Origin: Fibrobacter succinogenes
GTDB lineage: Bacteria > Fibrobacterota > Fibrobacteria > Fibrobacterales > Fibrobacteraceae
Direction: 5' to 3'
Assembly (NCBI GenBank): GCA_902762305.1
Contig: CACWNW010000004.1
Location: forward strand, 87,582-151,581
Length of the DNA: 64,000 nt
The notes under the pieces are model-generated. The model had not been told where the DNA came from and made no database searches. It saw nothing but the letters and a program-made list of their open reading frames with translations. This document shows, piece by piece, positions 51,720 through 59,914 of the stretch (positions within the stretch are counted from its first letter, which is position 1; each line of letters begins with the position of its first letter). A program made the translations under genes and the position numbers.

Positions 51720-52559
51720 CTAGAACAAACTCGCTGGAGGATTGTTGTCGTCCAGTCCGGCCAAATTGCGGTCGGCATCGGACATCGCGTTCGGCGGGAG
51801 GTTGTCGAGCGGGTCTTCGGGCTCTACAATCAGGTTGTAGTACACGTTGTTCTTGAGTTCGTCTTCGATGTAGAAGAGGGTTCCGCCCATGGCAGAGCCG
51901 CAGCCGGCACATGCGCCCTGGTAGCGTATCTTGAGCCTGTTGTCTTCGGTCAGGTCGAGGATCTCGACGTCGCCGCCGTCACCCTGAAGCATGCCGCGTA
52001 CGGACTGGTGGAGCCAGGCCTCAATCTTCTCGATTCTCTGCGGCTTGGTCATCGCGTTCCATTCCGCATCCGCTTCCGCGCGGCCTTCGGCGGTCTGCGT
52101 GCGGTACTTGATGCGGTCCATCTTTTCGCGCACGAGGATTGCGGTTCCCTTCTTTTCGGGGTAGACCTGCGCAATCATCTCGATAAGCGTCTGCATCTGC
52201 GAAATTTCGGGTGCGGTCTCCGGAATGGCCCTCACATCGGGCGTGTCGCGGAGGCTTTCCTCGATGCTCACTGCGGTAATGGCACACGCCTCGTCGATGG
52301 TCTTCTGCTGAATCATCTTGCAGAACGTGTCAGCGAGAGCCGTAAATATGGGGCCGCCGTAGGTAAAGAACCTCGTCTCGAGAATCTTGTCGCATTCCGG
52401 GTCTATCATCAGGTAGACCTTCAGGCTCGAGACCTTCACGTCTACAAGCGCTAGTCCCTTCTCGTCGGCTTCAATCTGGAATATGGCCCCGCGGTATTTC
52501 GGGGCTTTAGCAATCTCCTGCACTTTCTGGGAGAGGTTTGCACATAAATCTTCACTCAT
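51720..52559 (-). CDS. NifU-like iron-sulfur protein with degenerate scaffold domain
   Basis: The 279-residue protein has an IscU/NifU-N-like first half (about 5-130; L-E-T-R-F-F-T-Y-G-G aligns with the IscU F-x-T-Y-G-C-G region) and an Nfu domain in the second half (about 175-235). The Nfu domain retains C-A-G-C after G-D-G-G-D-V-E. The three scaffold cysteines of IscU are absent: Y-G-C-G is Y-G-G-P and the other two positions are not Cys. So only the Nfu site should carry a cluster. The box before its start leaves an eight-base leader. Confidence 0.75.
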   Translation of the reverse strand: MSEDLCANLSQKVQEIAKAPKYRGAIFQIEADEKGLALVDVKVSSLKVYLMIDPECDKILETRFFTYGGPIFTALADTFCKMIQQKTIDEACAITAVSIEESLRDTPDVRAIPETAPEISQMQTLIEMIAQVYPEKKGTAILVREKMDRIKYRTQTAEGRAEADAEWNAMTKPQRIEKIEAWLHQSVRGMLQGDGGDVEILDLTEDNRLKIRYQGACAGCGSAMGGTLFYIEDELKNNVYYNLIVEPEDPLDNLPPNAMSDADRNLAGLDDNNPPASLF

Positions 52560-52567
52560 GGTAGGGC

Positions 52568-52575
52568 CAAATTTA
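52568..52575 (-). promoter_or_regulatory. TAnnTTTG box abutting the start of the NifU-like gene
   Basis: TAAATTTG on the minus strand ends eight bases before the ATG at 52559, with no Shine-Dalgarno site. Confidence 0.45.
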
Positions 52576-52612
52576 GCAAAATGGCGAGAGCCGCGGCAAT
52601 CGGGAGCGCGAT

Positions 52613-54940
52613 TTACTGCACGTCGACGGTCACTTTGTACAGGGCCTTGCCGCGGTGGGCCGAAAGCTTGTCCGCAGGGGCCGTGATGATCGTGATGTTC
52701 TTCTTGGTCACGCCTTTCTGTTGCTGCAGCACCTTGAGCAATTCCTGGTTCCTGGTTTCGGCGAGTGCGGCGACTTCCTTGCGGAGTGCCTTCTGGTCGA
52801 TTTCCCCGATTTCCTTGAGGTATGCCTGGAATCCTTCGTCGCTGTTGCTCATGTCGGCAATGGCGCGTTCGTCGAGTTCGGTCAGTTTGTCCTTGCCCTG
52901 CGACTTCTTGTAGTAATCCGTCTTGAGCTTGATGGTTTTATAGGCTTCCGTGGTCTTGCGCGGGTTGTAGAACTGCGTGAAGATGAGCTTCAGGTTCTTG
53001 TCTTTCGCGACGGCTTCGGTCATCTTGGAGGCCTTGGCGTACTGTTCGCTTGTGAACGAGGCGCGCGTTGCGTCGATGATGATTTCGTCGTTCTTCCCGA
53101 GATCGATACCGATGGCCCCGGCTCCGGTAGTGGCGAGGTTCCCGACCATCTTGAACGGGGAGAGCGCCACCTTGATAAGCAGGTTTGAAACCGTCGTCCA
53201 GATGATTTTCCCGATGGAGAACTTCGGGTCCTTCATGTTGCCGTGAACGGGAACGTCGAATTCAATCTTGTCGTCCTTGTCCTTGAGGATGTACAGGCCC
53301 ACCTTCATCGGGACCAGGAATTCCGGATCGGATTCCGGATCCTTGTCGCCCACGTCAATGTTGTAGATGTCGATAACGTTCTTGCTGTCGAGCTCGAAGT
53401 TCTTTATCTTGTTCTCGCTCGCGAAGGCAAGCGTACCTGCGCTTATCGGGTAGCCGGTAAAGTGGTGGCTGTAGTTGCTGAAGTGCTTGAGGGCGAGGTT
53501 CTTCACGCTGATGTAGGCATCCATCGTGCCGATATCGCTGAGCGCTCCCTTGTACTTCACGGCGACGCTTCCGCCTTCGGGGAACGATGCGTTCACGTTG
53601 ATGGTGCAGGGCGTGTCGAAGTTGATGTTCGAACCTTTCACGGTTATCGCCTTGACAGTGTAGTTGAACGGCTTGGTGATGGAGTGGTCGGTAGCGCTAG
53701 CCGTGGTGTTCTGCACGAGGAGCTTGTTTATCTTAGCCTTGAGGGGCTTGGCTTTCGGCGTCTCGTCAGCCGGGCTTGCCGTTTCTTCGGGCTTCGCTTC
53801 GGTTGCCGTGGAATCGGGAGCATCGCCGAGAACGAGCTGCTGGTCGGCTGCAAGCTGCGTGCTGTCTGGTTCATCGGCGGAACCCTTCTTCAGGAGCACG
53901 TCGATGTTGGTCTTGCCGTTCTTGTAGAGGTCGAGGTGCGCGAAACCGCCGTCCACGATTACGGAATCGATGCGGAACTCGTTCTTCTCGACGTTCGCGC
54001 TTGCGATGCCCACGCCCACGTGGTTCACGCCGAGAGTCCTCCCGCTGGTTTCCGTCAACACGATATCGTCGAGCGAGACCGTTCCCTTGACGTTCGAGGC
54101 GAGAATTTGGTTCAGGTTGCCGTCGATATCCATCAAGACGGAGAGCGAACCCGAGAAGTCCTTGTAGTTGATGAAGTCGTTCAGGTAGGGCTTTCCGCAG
54201 GCGAGTGCGAACTTGCGCAGGTCAACCCCTACGTGGAAATCGTTTGTCGCCGCGTTCGCGAGAACCTTCACGTTGAGGTCGCCGCCATCCGCGAACTTGA
54301 AGCTCACGCCGATGTCGGTCTGCTTGTTGCTCAGGTAAACCGCGGGAATGCTGATGGAAAAGTCGTCGAGCTGGATCTTGGATCCGATTTTCGTATCCTG
54401 GTAAATGATGTTTCCCTTCTCGAATACGATGTTTTCGACCGAGATGCTGAAGGGGAGTTCATCCGCGATTTCTACGGCGTTCACCATGCCGGTAGAATCG
54501 GCCTTGGCGGCGAGGCTATCTGCGACCATGGCCGAATCGAATGCCGTCGTGTCGCCCTTGGCGACGAACTCGATGATGTCGGAGAAGTTGAAGCGGTCTT
54601 CGTGCTGGAGCACGCGTGCGTATAACCCCTTTAGGTAGATTTCACTCACGGCGGCCGTGCCCGTGAAAAGTCGCAGCGGGTCGACATTTACGCGGAATTT
54701 GTCGAAGGCGACAAAGCGCGTTTCGCCGTCCTTCTCGAATACGGCGAGGCTGTCGATTTCGAGTTTGAACGTGAACGGGTTGAGAGAAATGCTCTGGATG
54801 GCGACCTTGCGCCCGATGAGTTCTTCGGAGTGTCCCACGATATAGCTTCGCGCGATTCCGGGCGCGAATTTGAGGGTGGCGATGACGAGGACGACTAAAA
54901 CGGCGATGACGATTGCCGCAATCTTGACAAATTTTTTCAT
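52613..54940 (-). CDS. DUF748/AsmA-like envelope protein
   Basis: The 775-residue protein has one N-terminal membrane helix (about 4-24) and a long periplasmic part of the AsmA/DUF748 type: I-G-R-K-V-A-I-Q-S-I-S-L-N-P-F-T near residue 42, repeated beta segments, a P/A/E-rich linker (about 375-400) and the C-terminal I-W-T-T-V-S-N-L-L-I-K-V-A-L-S-P-F-K. AsmA-like proteins are thought to bridge the inner and outer membranes and carry lipids. It is a single gene ending 54 bases before the NifU-like start. Confidence 0.78.
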   Translation of the reverse strand: MKKFVKIAAIVIAVLVVLVIATLKFAPGIARSYIVGHSEELIGRKVAIQSISLNPFTFKLEIDSLAVFEKDGETRFVAFDKFRVNVDPLRLFTGTAAVSEIYLKGLYARVLQHEDRFNFSDIIEFVAKGDTTAFDSAMVADSLAAKADSTGMVNAVEIADELPFSISVENIVFEKGNIIYQDTKIGSKIQLDDFSISIPAVYLSNKQTDIGVSFKFADGGDLNVKVLANAATNDFHVGVDLRKFALACGKPYLNDFINYKDFSGSLSVLMDIDGNLNQILASNVKGTVSLDDIVLTETSGRTLGVNHVGVGIASANVEKNEFRIDSVIVDGGFAHLDLYKNGKTNIDVLLKKGSADEPDSTQLAADQQLVLGDAPDSTATEAKPEETASPADETPKAKPLKAKINKLLVQNTTASATDHSITKPFNYTVKAITVKGSNINFDTPCTINVNASFPEGGSVAVKYKGALSDIGTMDAYISVKNLALKHFSNYSHHFTGYPISAGTLAFASENKIKNFELDSKNVIDIYNIDVGDKDPESDPEFLVPMKVGLYILKDKDDKIEFDVPVHGNMKDPKFSIGKIIWTTVSNLLIKVALSPFKMVGNLATTGAGAIGIDLGKNDEIIIDATRASFTSEQYAKASKMTEAVAKDKNLKLIFTQFYNPRKTTEAYKTIKLKTDYYKKSQGKDKLTELDERAIADMSNSDEGFQAYLKEIGEIDQKALRKEVAALAETRNQELLKVLQQQKGVTKKNITIITAPADKLSAHRGKALYKVTVDVQ

Positions 54941-54981
54941 GCCAAGAAATCTAGCAAAAAGGGAAGTTTGTCTATGCTGGG

Positions 54982-55809
54982 CTAGGGGAGCGAATCGGCT
55001 TTTGCGGTATCAGCCTTGGCCTTGGCCGTTTCGGCTTGCTTGCCGGAATCCTGCGCGGGCTTGTCTTCGGCTGCCGTTTTCGCCTGCAAATCGAGCAGGT
55101 TTATGATGGGCTCGTCCTTCTCTTCTTCGGCAATGGAGCAAATTTTCGAGAAAAACGTGGAATCCTTCTCCGAAAGCGGGTACACGCCGAAAAGGTCGTA
55201 AAAGGAATTGGCGTAGGCAAACCATTCGCGAATCCAGTTCTTGCGGGATTCCCGGTTGAAAATCCATGCGTCGGCATTGTACTGGCGGTTGTAGGCGATG
55301 TCGGCGGTCAGGTAGACCGGCTTGTCACCCGAAAGGGTTTCGAATATGCGCTTTGCCCTGCGGGTCGCGGGAGCTGCGGTAACGATGAGGACGGTGTCCG
55401 CCTTGTGCTTCTTGAGCCAGGGAATTATGGTGCAGGCTTCGCTGAGCGTGGAAGGGTCGTCGTGGCGGACAAGGAATATGGTGGCCGGGTCGAACTTGCC
55501 CAAGCGCATGAAGTCTTCGGCGTAAAAATCCACGTTGCTCCTGTCACGGTATACCCTGCGCCCGAGAATGACTACGGAATCGACCTTGCCTTGCTGCACG
55601 AGATCGGCCACGAAGTCGTTGCGCTCCAGGTTCGCCGTCTGGCCATCGAGAATCACGGCCCATTTCACATGGTCGAATTTGTCGTCTACGACGAGCCAGT
55701 GTCCGCTCCTGGAAATCACGATGTAGAACAGGGCCATGAGGCAGGCGACCGAGGCGATGACGATGCCCCAGATCTTCTTGCGGTTCTTGCGCGGGTTCTT
55801 GTCGTTCAT
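54982..55809 (-). CDS. YdcF/DUF218-like membrane protein
   Basis: The protein has 275 residues with one membrane helix (about 13-34) near the N-terminus and a DUF218-like domain: V-K-W-A-V-I-L-D-G-Q near 52, then V-D-S-V-V-I-L-G-R-R, S-E-A-C and V-L-I-V-T-A-A-P-A-T-R-R-A. The C-terminal 40 residues are A/K/D/T-rich and low complexity. YdcF and SanA relatives are linked to envelope barrier function. The ATG at 55809 overlaps the rimI stop (TGATG); a GTG at 55824 would overlap rimI further. Confidence 0.68.
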   Translation of the reverse strand: MNDKNPRKNRKKIWGIVIASVACLMALFYIVISRSGHWLVVDDKFDHVKWAVILDGQTANLERNDFVADLVQQGKVDSVVILGRRVYRDRSNVDFYAEDFMRLGKFDPATIFLVRHDDPSTLSEACTIIPWLKKHKADTVLIVTAAPATRRAKRIFETLSGDKPVYLTADIAYNRQYNADAWIFNRESRKNWIREWFAYANSFYDLFGVYPLSEKDSTFFSKICSIAEEEKDEPIINLLDLQAKTAAEDKPAQDSGKQAETAKAKADTAKADSLP

Positions 55810-56267
55810 CAGGATTTTAGACACGTTGCGCTCCTTGGCAATGCCTTCTTGTAAAGGACGGCATTCTCTCCGTCAGAATAGTATTTTTTGCGTTCCGCGT
55901 AAGCGGCGAAACCGTGATGCTCATAGAATTTGCGGGCTTTCTCGTTGCCTTCGCGCACTTCGAGGAAAACTTGGTCGCCGTTCGCGAAGTCGAGACGTTC
56001 GAATCCCGCGTTCAGGAGCGCGCTCCCGATTCCCTTGCCCTGCTCGCTTTCGCATGTCGCGATGCTCAGGAGTTCGGAATCCGGCCCCATCAGGTGGAAG
56101 ATGGCGTAGCCCACGATAGAATTTGTTTGTTCAAAAACGACGCACAGAGCATAGCTTGCGCGGATTTCGGCAATAAATTCGCGTTCGTTCCATTCCTGAA
56201 AACCGAGCTGCTGCTGTATCGCGAGCACCTGCGGGAGGTCGGCTTCTGTCATTTCACGGACCGGCAT
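55809..56267 (-). CDS. rimI: Ribosomal protein alanine N-acetyltransferase RimI-like
   Basis: The 152-residue GNAT protein has the acetyl-CoA loop Q-G-K-G-I-G-S-A-L-L (Q/R-x-x-G-x-G/A) and F-L-E-V-R-E-G-N-E-K-A-R-K-F-Y-E-H-H-G-F, the RimI-type end. It acetylates the N-terminus of ribosomal protein S18 in E. coli. Its place after tsaB is the common bacterial pairing. The last codons extend past the usual RimI end (R-S-A-T-C-L-K-S) into the next gene. Confidence 0.85.
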   Translation of the reverse strand: MPVREMTEADLPQVLAIQQQLGFQEWNEREFIAEIRASYALCVVFEQTNSIVGYAIFHLMGPDSELLSIATCESEQGKGIGSALLNAGFERLDFANGDQVFLEVREGNEKARKFYEHHGFAAYAERKKYYSDGENAVLYKKALPRSATCLKS

Positions 56268-56298
56268 TTACAGACAACCTATTCTGCGTGAATCCGGT

Positions 56299-56961
56299 CT
56301 ATGCCTTGAGCTTCTCGAAGTACGAAGGCTGGATGTAGTTCGCTTCTTGAATGAGCGACGGCTTGACGGTATCGAAAAGCGGGGCCCACATGCTGAGCGG
56401 ATTGCCCGTATCGCGTACGGTTTTTGCTCCGAGCACATCGAACGTCGCCTTCAGGGTCTCGTCCGCAAGTGCGGCATCGTCTGCGACGACAGTCTTGACC
56501 TGCGCGGTTTTGATGCGCGAAACCACATCGGGTGTTTCGATGAAGAATTCTTCGCCGTTCAGCCTCAGGTACCAGAACCCGGTGCGAGCGCGGATGATTA
56601 CCGCCGTCTCGGGATTCTGGGACTGCTGCGCGTTGCCCGCGAAGCATGCGAGCGCCAGCAGGGTAGTGACCCCGTAAAGTTCGCGCTTCCCGCTAAAGCT
56701 GAGCCCCTGGCAGAATGCCACTCCGGTGCGAAGCCCGCTGAACGAGCCCGGCCCGAGCGTCACCATCACGCGCTTCACGTCGTCGAGCGTCGCGCCCACG
56801 CGCTTCAGGAGCGTGTCGAGAGATTCCCCGAGGATTTCCCCGCGGGCTTCCGTGTTCACGATTTCCTCGTAAACGGCTTGCGCTCCTTCGGGCTGTCCGC
56901 TTGTCGCGAGCGCCATCGAGATGCCCTTTCGGGAAGTATCTACATAGAGGTCCAGGATCAT
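56299..56961 (-). CDS. tsaB: tRNA threonylcarbamoyladenosine biosynthesis protein TsaB
   Basis: The 220-residue ASKHA-fold partner of TsaD is needed to make t6A in ANN-decoding tRNAs. It starts M-I-L-D-L-Y-V-D-T-S, then V-T-L-G-P-G-S-F-S-G-L-R-T-G, the TsaB signature. The ATG at 56961 is chosen because the family begins there; the ATG at 56976 lies within a heptad repeat unit. rimI follows 31 bases after its stop. Confidence 0.9.
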   Translation of the reverse strand: MILDLYVDTSRKGISMALATSGQPEGAQAVYEEIVNTEARGEILGESLDTLLKRVGATLDDVKRVMVTLGPGSFSGLRTGVAFCQGLSFSGKRELYGVTTLLALACFAGNAQQSQNPETAVIIRARTGFWYLRLNGEEFFIETPDVVSRIKTAQVKTVVADDAALADETLKATFDVLGAKTVRDTGNPLSMWAPLFDTVKPSLIQEANYIQPSYFEKLKA

Positions 56962-57113
56962 AGTTCTGAGTTCCATTAGGAGTTACTAGTTCTGAGTTCC
57001 GAGTTACTAGTGTTGCTGGTTTCAAGCAGCTTCTCGATATTAGAAATCCTAGTAACTAGTAACTAGCCCGAAGGGCGAATTAACTAGTAACTTTTTTCCG
57101 AATTCCGAATTAC
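56961..57113. repeat. Heptad tandem repeats between tsaB and ddl
   Basis: Seven-base periodic arrays: about eight units of the GTTACTA / GTTCTGA / GTTCCGA type (56961-57016), then AGTAACT repeats (57050-57066), another TAGTAAC (57085-57091), and two CCGAATT units (57098-57111). The GTTACTAG and CTAGTAAC arrays are inverted relative to each other. A small GCCCGAAGGGC hairpin lies at 57066-57076. Confidence 0.7.
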
Positions 57114-58144
57114 CTCTTGATGGAGAGGCTCTTGTCGATAATCATGTCGATGAGCTGGCTGTACGTGATGCCGTTGCAGGCGGCCTGCTGCGGCAGGAGC
57201 GATGTCGGGGTCATGCCCGGGAGCGTATTCGTCTCGATGGCGAACAGTTCGCCGTCCTTCGTGATGCGCACGTCGGTGCGGCTGTAGCCCGCGCCGCCGA
57301 GGGCGTAGTGGGCGTTCTTCACGAGTTCCTGGATGCGCTTGGTCAGGTCTTCCGGGAATTCTGCCGGCGTCACTTCCTTGCATTCGCCGTTGTACTTGGC
57401 CTCGTAGTCGAAGTATTCGCGCGTCGTCATGCGCATTTCGGTGGGCGGGAGCGGCTTTTCGCCTTCGATGTAGCCGCAGCTCGCTTCGCCGCCGGCGATA
57501 AACTTTTCGCACAGCAGGCGGTTGGAATCCTTGAACAGGTCCTGAACGATCTTGCCGGCCTCGTCCATATCCTTCGCGATGCCGATGCCAATGGAAGAGC
57601 CGCCCAGCGGGTCCTTGATTACCAGCGGGAACCCGAGTTCGTCGGCGACGGAAACGAGCGTGTCGCCCGTAAAGTCATGCTTCCAGATGACGCGGTACGG
57701 CGGGGTAGGAATGCCGTTCGCCTTGTAGATTTCCTTGGATTTTACCTTGTCCATCGCGAGGGCCGATGCGAGGAGACCGCAGCCGGTGTACGGGATGTTC
57801 CAGTTTTCGAGCATGGCCTGGATGTGGCCGTCTTCGCCCCATTTGCCGTGGAGTGCCAGGAATGCGATATCGGCGGCGGGGAGCTCGGAAAGAGCCGGGG
57901 ACTTCTTGGTGCAGGCGGCCGTGCCTTCGAGGCTGCGGAAGTAGTTGACCGAGAAGTTGTCCTTCTGGTAAGGGGAAAGTTCGCGGGCGGACCAGTGCCA
58001 GGTGCCGTCCTTGTCGATCAAAACGGGATGGATGTTGTAGCGTTCCGGGTCCATGGCGCGCACCACACCGGTGCCGCTGACTACGGAAACATCATGTTCG
58101 GTGGACGGACCACCCATCAGGACCAAAACGCGTAAGCGGGACAT
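57110..58144 (-). CDS. ddl: D-alanine--D-alanine ligase
   Basis: The 344-residue ATP-grasp enzyme makes D-Ala-D-Ala for peptidoglycan. It has G-G-P-S-T-E-H-D-V-S, A-L-H-G-K-W-G-E-D-G, K-D-P-L-G-G-S-S-I-G-I-G, and E-T-N-T-L-P-G-M-T. The omega loop F-D-Y-E-A-K-Y keeps the final Tyr (Y216 of E. coli DdlB) that marks D-Ala rather than D-lactate ligases, so it is not of the VanA type. No mur genes are near. A TATAATTA box lies about 25 bases before the ATG. Confidence 0.95.
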   Translation of the reverse strand: MSRLRVLVLMGGPSTEHDVSVVSGTGVVRAMDPERYNIHPVLIDKDGTWHWSARELSPYQKDNFSVNYFRSLEGTAACTKKSPALSELPAADIAFLALHGKWGEDGHIQAMLENWNIPYTGCGLLASALAMDKVKSKEIYKANGIPTPPYRVIWKHDFTGDTLVSVADELGFPLVIKDPLGGSSIGIGIAKDMDEAGKIVQDLFKDSNRLLCEKFIAGGEASCGYIEGEKPLPPTEMRMTTREYFDYEAKYNGECKEVTPAEFPEDLTKRIQELVKNAHYALGGAGYSRTDVRITKDGELFAIETNTLPGMTPTSLLPQQAACNGITYSQLIDMIIDKSLSIKR

Positions 58145-58279
58145 AAAAACCTCTTTGTAATGTTCTGCCGTTAATTATAGTAAAGTGAAATAATATGAAC
58201 TATAATAAAAGGAAAATTCAACAAATGTAGACCTCATAAGGCAAAAAAATGTAGTTTGGGTAAAAGGTCGAAAAAAACA

Positions 58280-58711
58280 ATGCATATCGAGAAACGCAAA
58301 GTCGATGGGGAGAAAAAGCTCTCTCCTGAAATCCGGAAGCGCTTGGCAGCCCTTCTTGGGTTTTCGACCGTTTTGATGATGTCGTCTTACGCGTCGAATC
58401 CCAGGCCTGAGCCGGAAATTCCGGATTCTCTTGAAACCGCGGCTTTGCCGAGTAAAGACTCGACCGACGTAAAGATGGTTCCTTTAGATACGATCTTGGA
58501 CTGGCTGAACGATCCCAGGGCAACGGCCGGTATACTTGAAGAGCCTCATCCCGAAATAAATGATATTCTGGATTATCTGAATTCTTCGGCTTGTAACCGT
58601 ACATTCAATTCTCAAGAGGCGGAAAGTTATTTGATTCATGCCCTTAGTGAACTTCGGGATTCCACGCATGCAGTCGAGTTTCTGGATTCATTAAAGCAGA
58701 TATGTCATTGA
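58280..58711 (+). CDS. Small exported protein, unknown
   Basis: The protein has 143 residues. A charged N-terminus (about 1-22) precedes a hydrophobic stretch (L-A-A-L-L-G-F-S-T-V-L-M-M) ending near S-S-Y-A-S, so it is probably exported. The mature part is acidic with D-T-I-L-D-W-L and D-I-L-D-Y-L segments and two cysteines. The ATG at 58280 follows AAAAGG; the TTG at 58256 is less likely. Family not recognised. AT-rich spacers lie on both sides. Confidence 0.5.
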   Translation: MHIEKRKVDGEKKLSPEIRKRLAALLGFSTVLMMSSYASNPRPEPEIPDSLETAALPSKDSTDVKMVPLDTILDWLNDPRATAGILEEPHPEINDILDYLNSSACNRTFNSQEAESYLIHALSELRDSTHAVEFLDSLKQICH

Positions 58712-58810
58712 ACCAGAACCCCTTTGAACTCATAAAGACGACCAACGAGTGTCCATAGATGATGTCCTTGTCTCGCCAGCACATTTTTGAACAGTTTTTC
58801 TTAGAATTGC

Positions 58811-58818
58811 TATATTGG
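58811..58818 (+). promoter_or_regulatory. -7 like box abutting the start of the 141-residue exported gene
   Basis: TATATTGG ends five bases before the ATG at 58824, with no clear Shine-Dalgarno site. Confidence 0.4.
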
Positions 58819-58823
58819 GTAAT

Positions 58824-59249
58824 ATGAATAAATTGCGTTTTTTGTTGTGTATTTTTTTGATGGCTGTTGCTGGCTATGCCGGTGAGGTTGCTGACAAGCA
58901 GATGGACCAGTTAGCGAAGTTCCTCAAGAAGGCCAAGTACAAAGAGGCTGCAGCCGCATTGATGAACTATATGGAAATGGGTGATGAACAGCGACAAGTG
59001 AATATTGCACAGTATGCTGGGCATTTCAGCACCATCATTAAACAGCACGGCAAAGTGCTGAACTATACGAAATTGCGTACGCGTCGCCTCGCCAAGAACC
59101 ACGATGAGACTGTTTACCAAATTAATTGTGACAAGTCCGCATGGATTGTGATGATAAGGGAATATGTTTCGCCAAACGGCAAAAGCTTCTTCTGGGAAGT
59201 TGGTGCGTTCACGGAAGAAGACGTTTTCAAGTTTTATGAAAAGAAATAA
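58824..59249 (+). CDS. Small exported protein, tandem paralogue A
   Basis: The protein has 141 residues with a signal peptide (about 1-20, ending G-Y-A-G). The mature part ends in a beta-like region with Y-Q-I-N-C-D-K-S-A-W-I-V-M and E-E-D-V-F-K-F-Y. This aligns with the next gene (L-I-Q-C-E-K-N-A-W-V-I-E-V and E-N-E-A-F-A-R-Y), so the two are tandem paralogues. No family recognised; the size and layout suggest a small periplasmic sensor or inhibitor-like fold. A start upstream at TTG 58815 is part of the promoter box. Confidence 0.6.
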   Translation: MNKLRFLLCIFLMAVAGYAGEVADKQMDQLAKFLKKAKYKEAAAALMNYMEMGDEQRQVNIAQYAGHFSTIIKQHGKVLNYTKLRTRRLAKNHDETVYQINCDKSAWIVMIREYVSPNGKSFFWEVGAFTEEDVFKFYEKK

Positions 59250-59261
59250 TAAGGAGACCCC

Positions 59262-59687
59262 ATGAAAATTAAGTCGATAATCCTTACCCTGTTGTTCTGT
59301 TCGTTTGCGTTTGCTGGTCCGCACTCCAGTGAATGCGTCAAGGCCATGGTTGATAACCTGAAGGCTGAAAAATACGACAAGGCGTTTGATGCAGTGTTGG
59401 ACGATAGCCCCTACCTCAAGGGCAACGTGAATGTTTCGAACCTCAAGATGCAATACGCCACGGTGTTCCAGAATATCGCGGCGCAGTATGGCAAGCCCGT
59501 GGGTTTCGAAATTCTCGGTACGAAGACCGTCGGTACGCTCGAACGCACCGGCTTCCTCATCCAGTGCGAAAAGAATGCCTGGGTTATCGAGGTTACGGAG
59601 TACAACAATCCCGTTACGAAAAAGCAGTACATCGTGAATTTCAAGGTCGTAGACGAGAACGAAGCGTTCGCCCGTTACGGCGTGTAA
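59262..59687 (+). CDS. Small exported protein, tandem paralogue B
   Basis: The protein has 141 residues with a signal peptide (about 1-18, ending A-F-A-G). It resembles the upstream protein in its second half: matching G-K-P/G-K-V, Q-C-E-K-N-A-W-V-I and a final acidic helix. It has a strong AAGGAGACCCC ribosome binding site and starts 12 bases after the first paralogue. Function unknown. Confidence 0.62.
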   Translation: MKIKSIILTLLFCSFAFAGPHSSECVKAMVDNLKAEKYDKAFDAVLDDSPYLKGNVNVSNLKMQYATVFQNIAAQYGKPVGFEILGTKTVGTLERTGFLIQCEKNAWVIEVTEYNNPVTKKQYIVNFKVVDENEAFARYGV

Positions 59688-59708
59688 TTACCCTCGTCAC
59701 TCTGAACT

Positions 59709-59749
59709 GTCATCCTGACGCAGGTCAGGACAGGGTCAGAACGTTTATA
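59709..59749. repeat. GTCATCCTGA / CAGGGTC repeat
   Basis: GTCATCCTGACGCAGGTCAG followed by the shared 19-mer CAGGGTCAGAACGTTTATA (59731-59749). Related copies are at 59845-59903 and 43081-43215. Confidence 0.7.
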
Positions 59750-59780
59750 CCCGATGTTGCCCTGAGTATTTTGCTTGAAA

Positions 59781-59812
59781 AAAAAGCCCGCGGTTTGAAC
59801 CGTGGGCTTTTT
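59781..59812. terminator. Bidirectional terminator between the paralogue pair and parC
   Basis: AAAAAGCCC (59781-59789) pairs with GGGCTTTTT (59804-59812) around an inner CGGTT/AACCG stem, with T runs on both strands. Confidence 0.85.
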
Positions 59813-59844
59813 GCATTAGTGTCGGCGCCGTTTATCGCCGTCAT

Positions 59845-59903
59845 GTCACCCTGACACTGAAACAAGTTCAGTACGGGCTCCGGTCAGGGTCAGAACGTTT
59901 ATA
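59845..59903. repeat. GTCACCCTGA / CAGGGTC repeat
   Basis: GTCACCCTGACACTGAAACA opens the element, which ends with the 19-mer CAGGGTCAGAACGTTTATA (59885-59903), directly before the 3' end of parC. Confidence 0.7.
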
Positions 59904-59914
59904 GTCGTCACCGT

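Noticed and set aside
57110..58144. A vancomycin-type D-Ala-D-Lac ligase
   Set aside because: The omega loop keeps the Tyr of the D-Ala-D-Ala enzymes, and no vanH or vanX gene is near.
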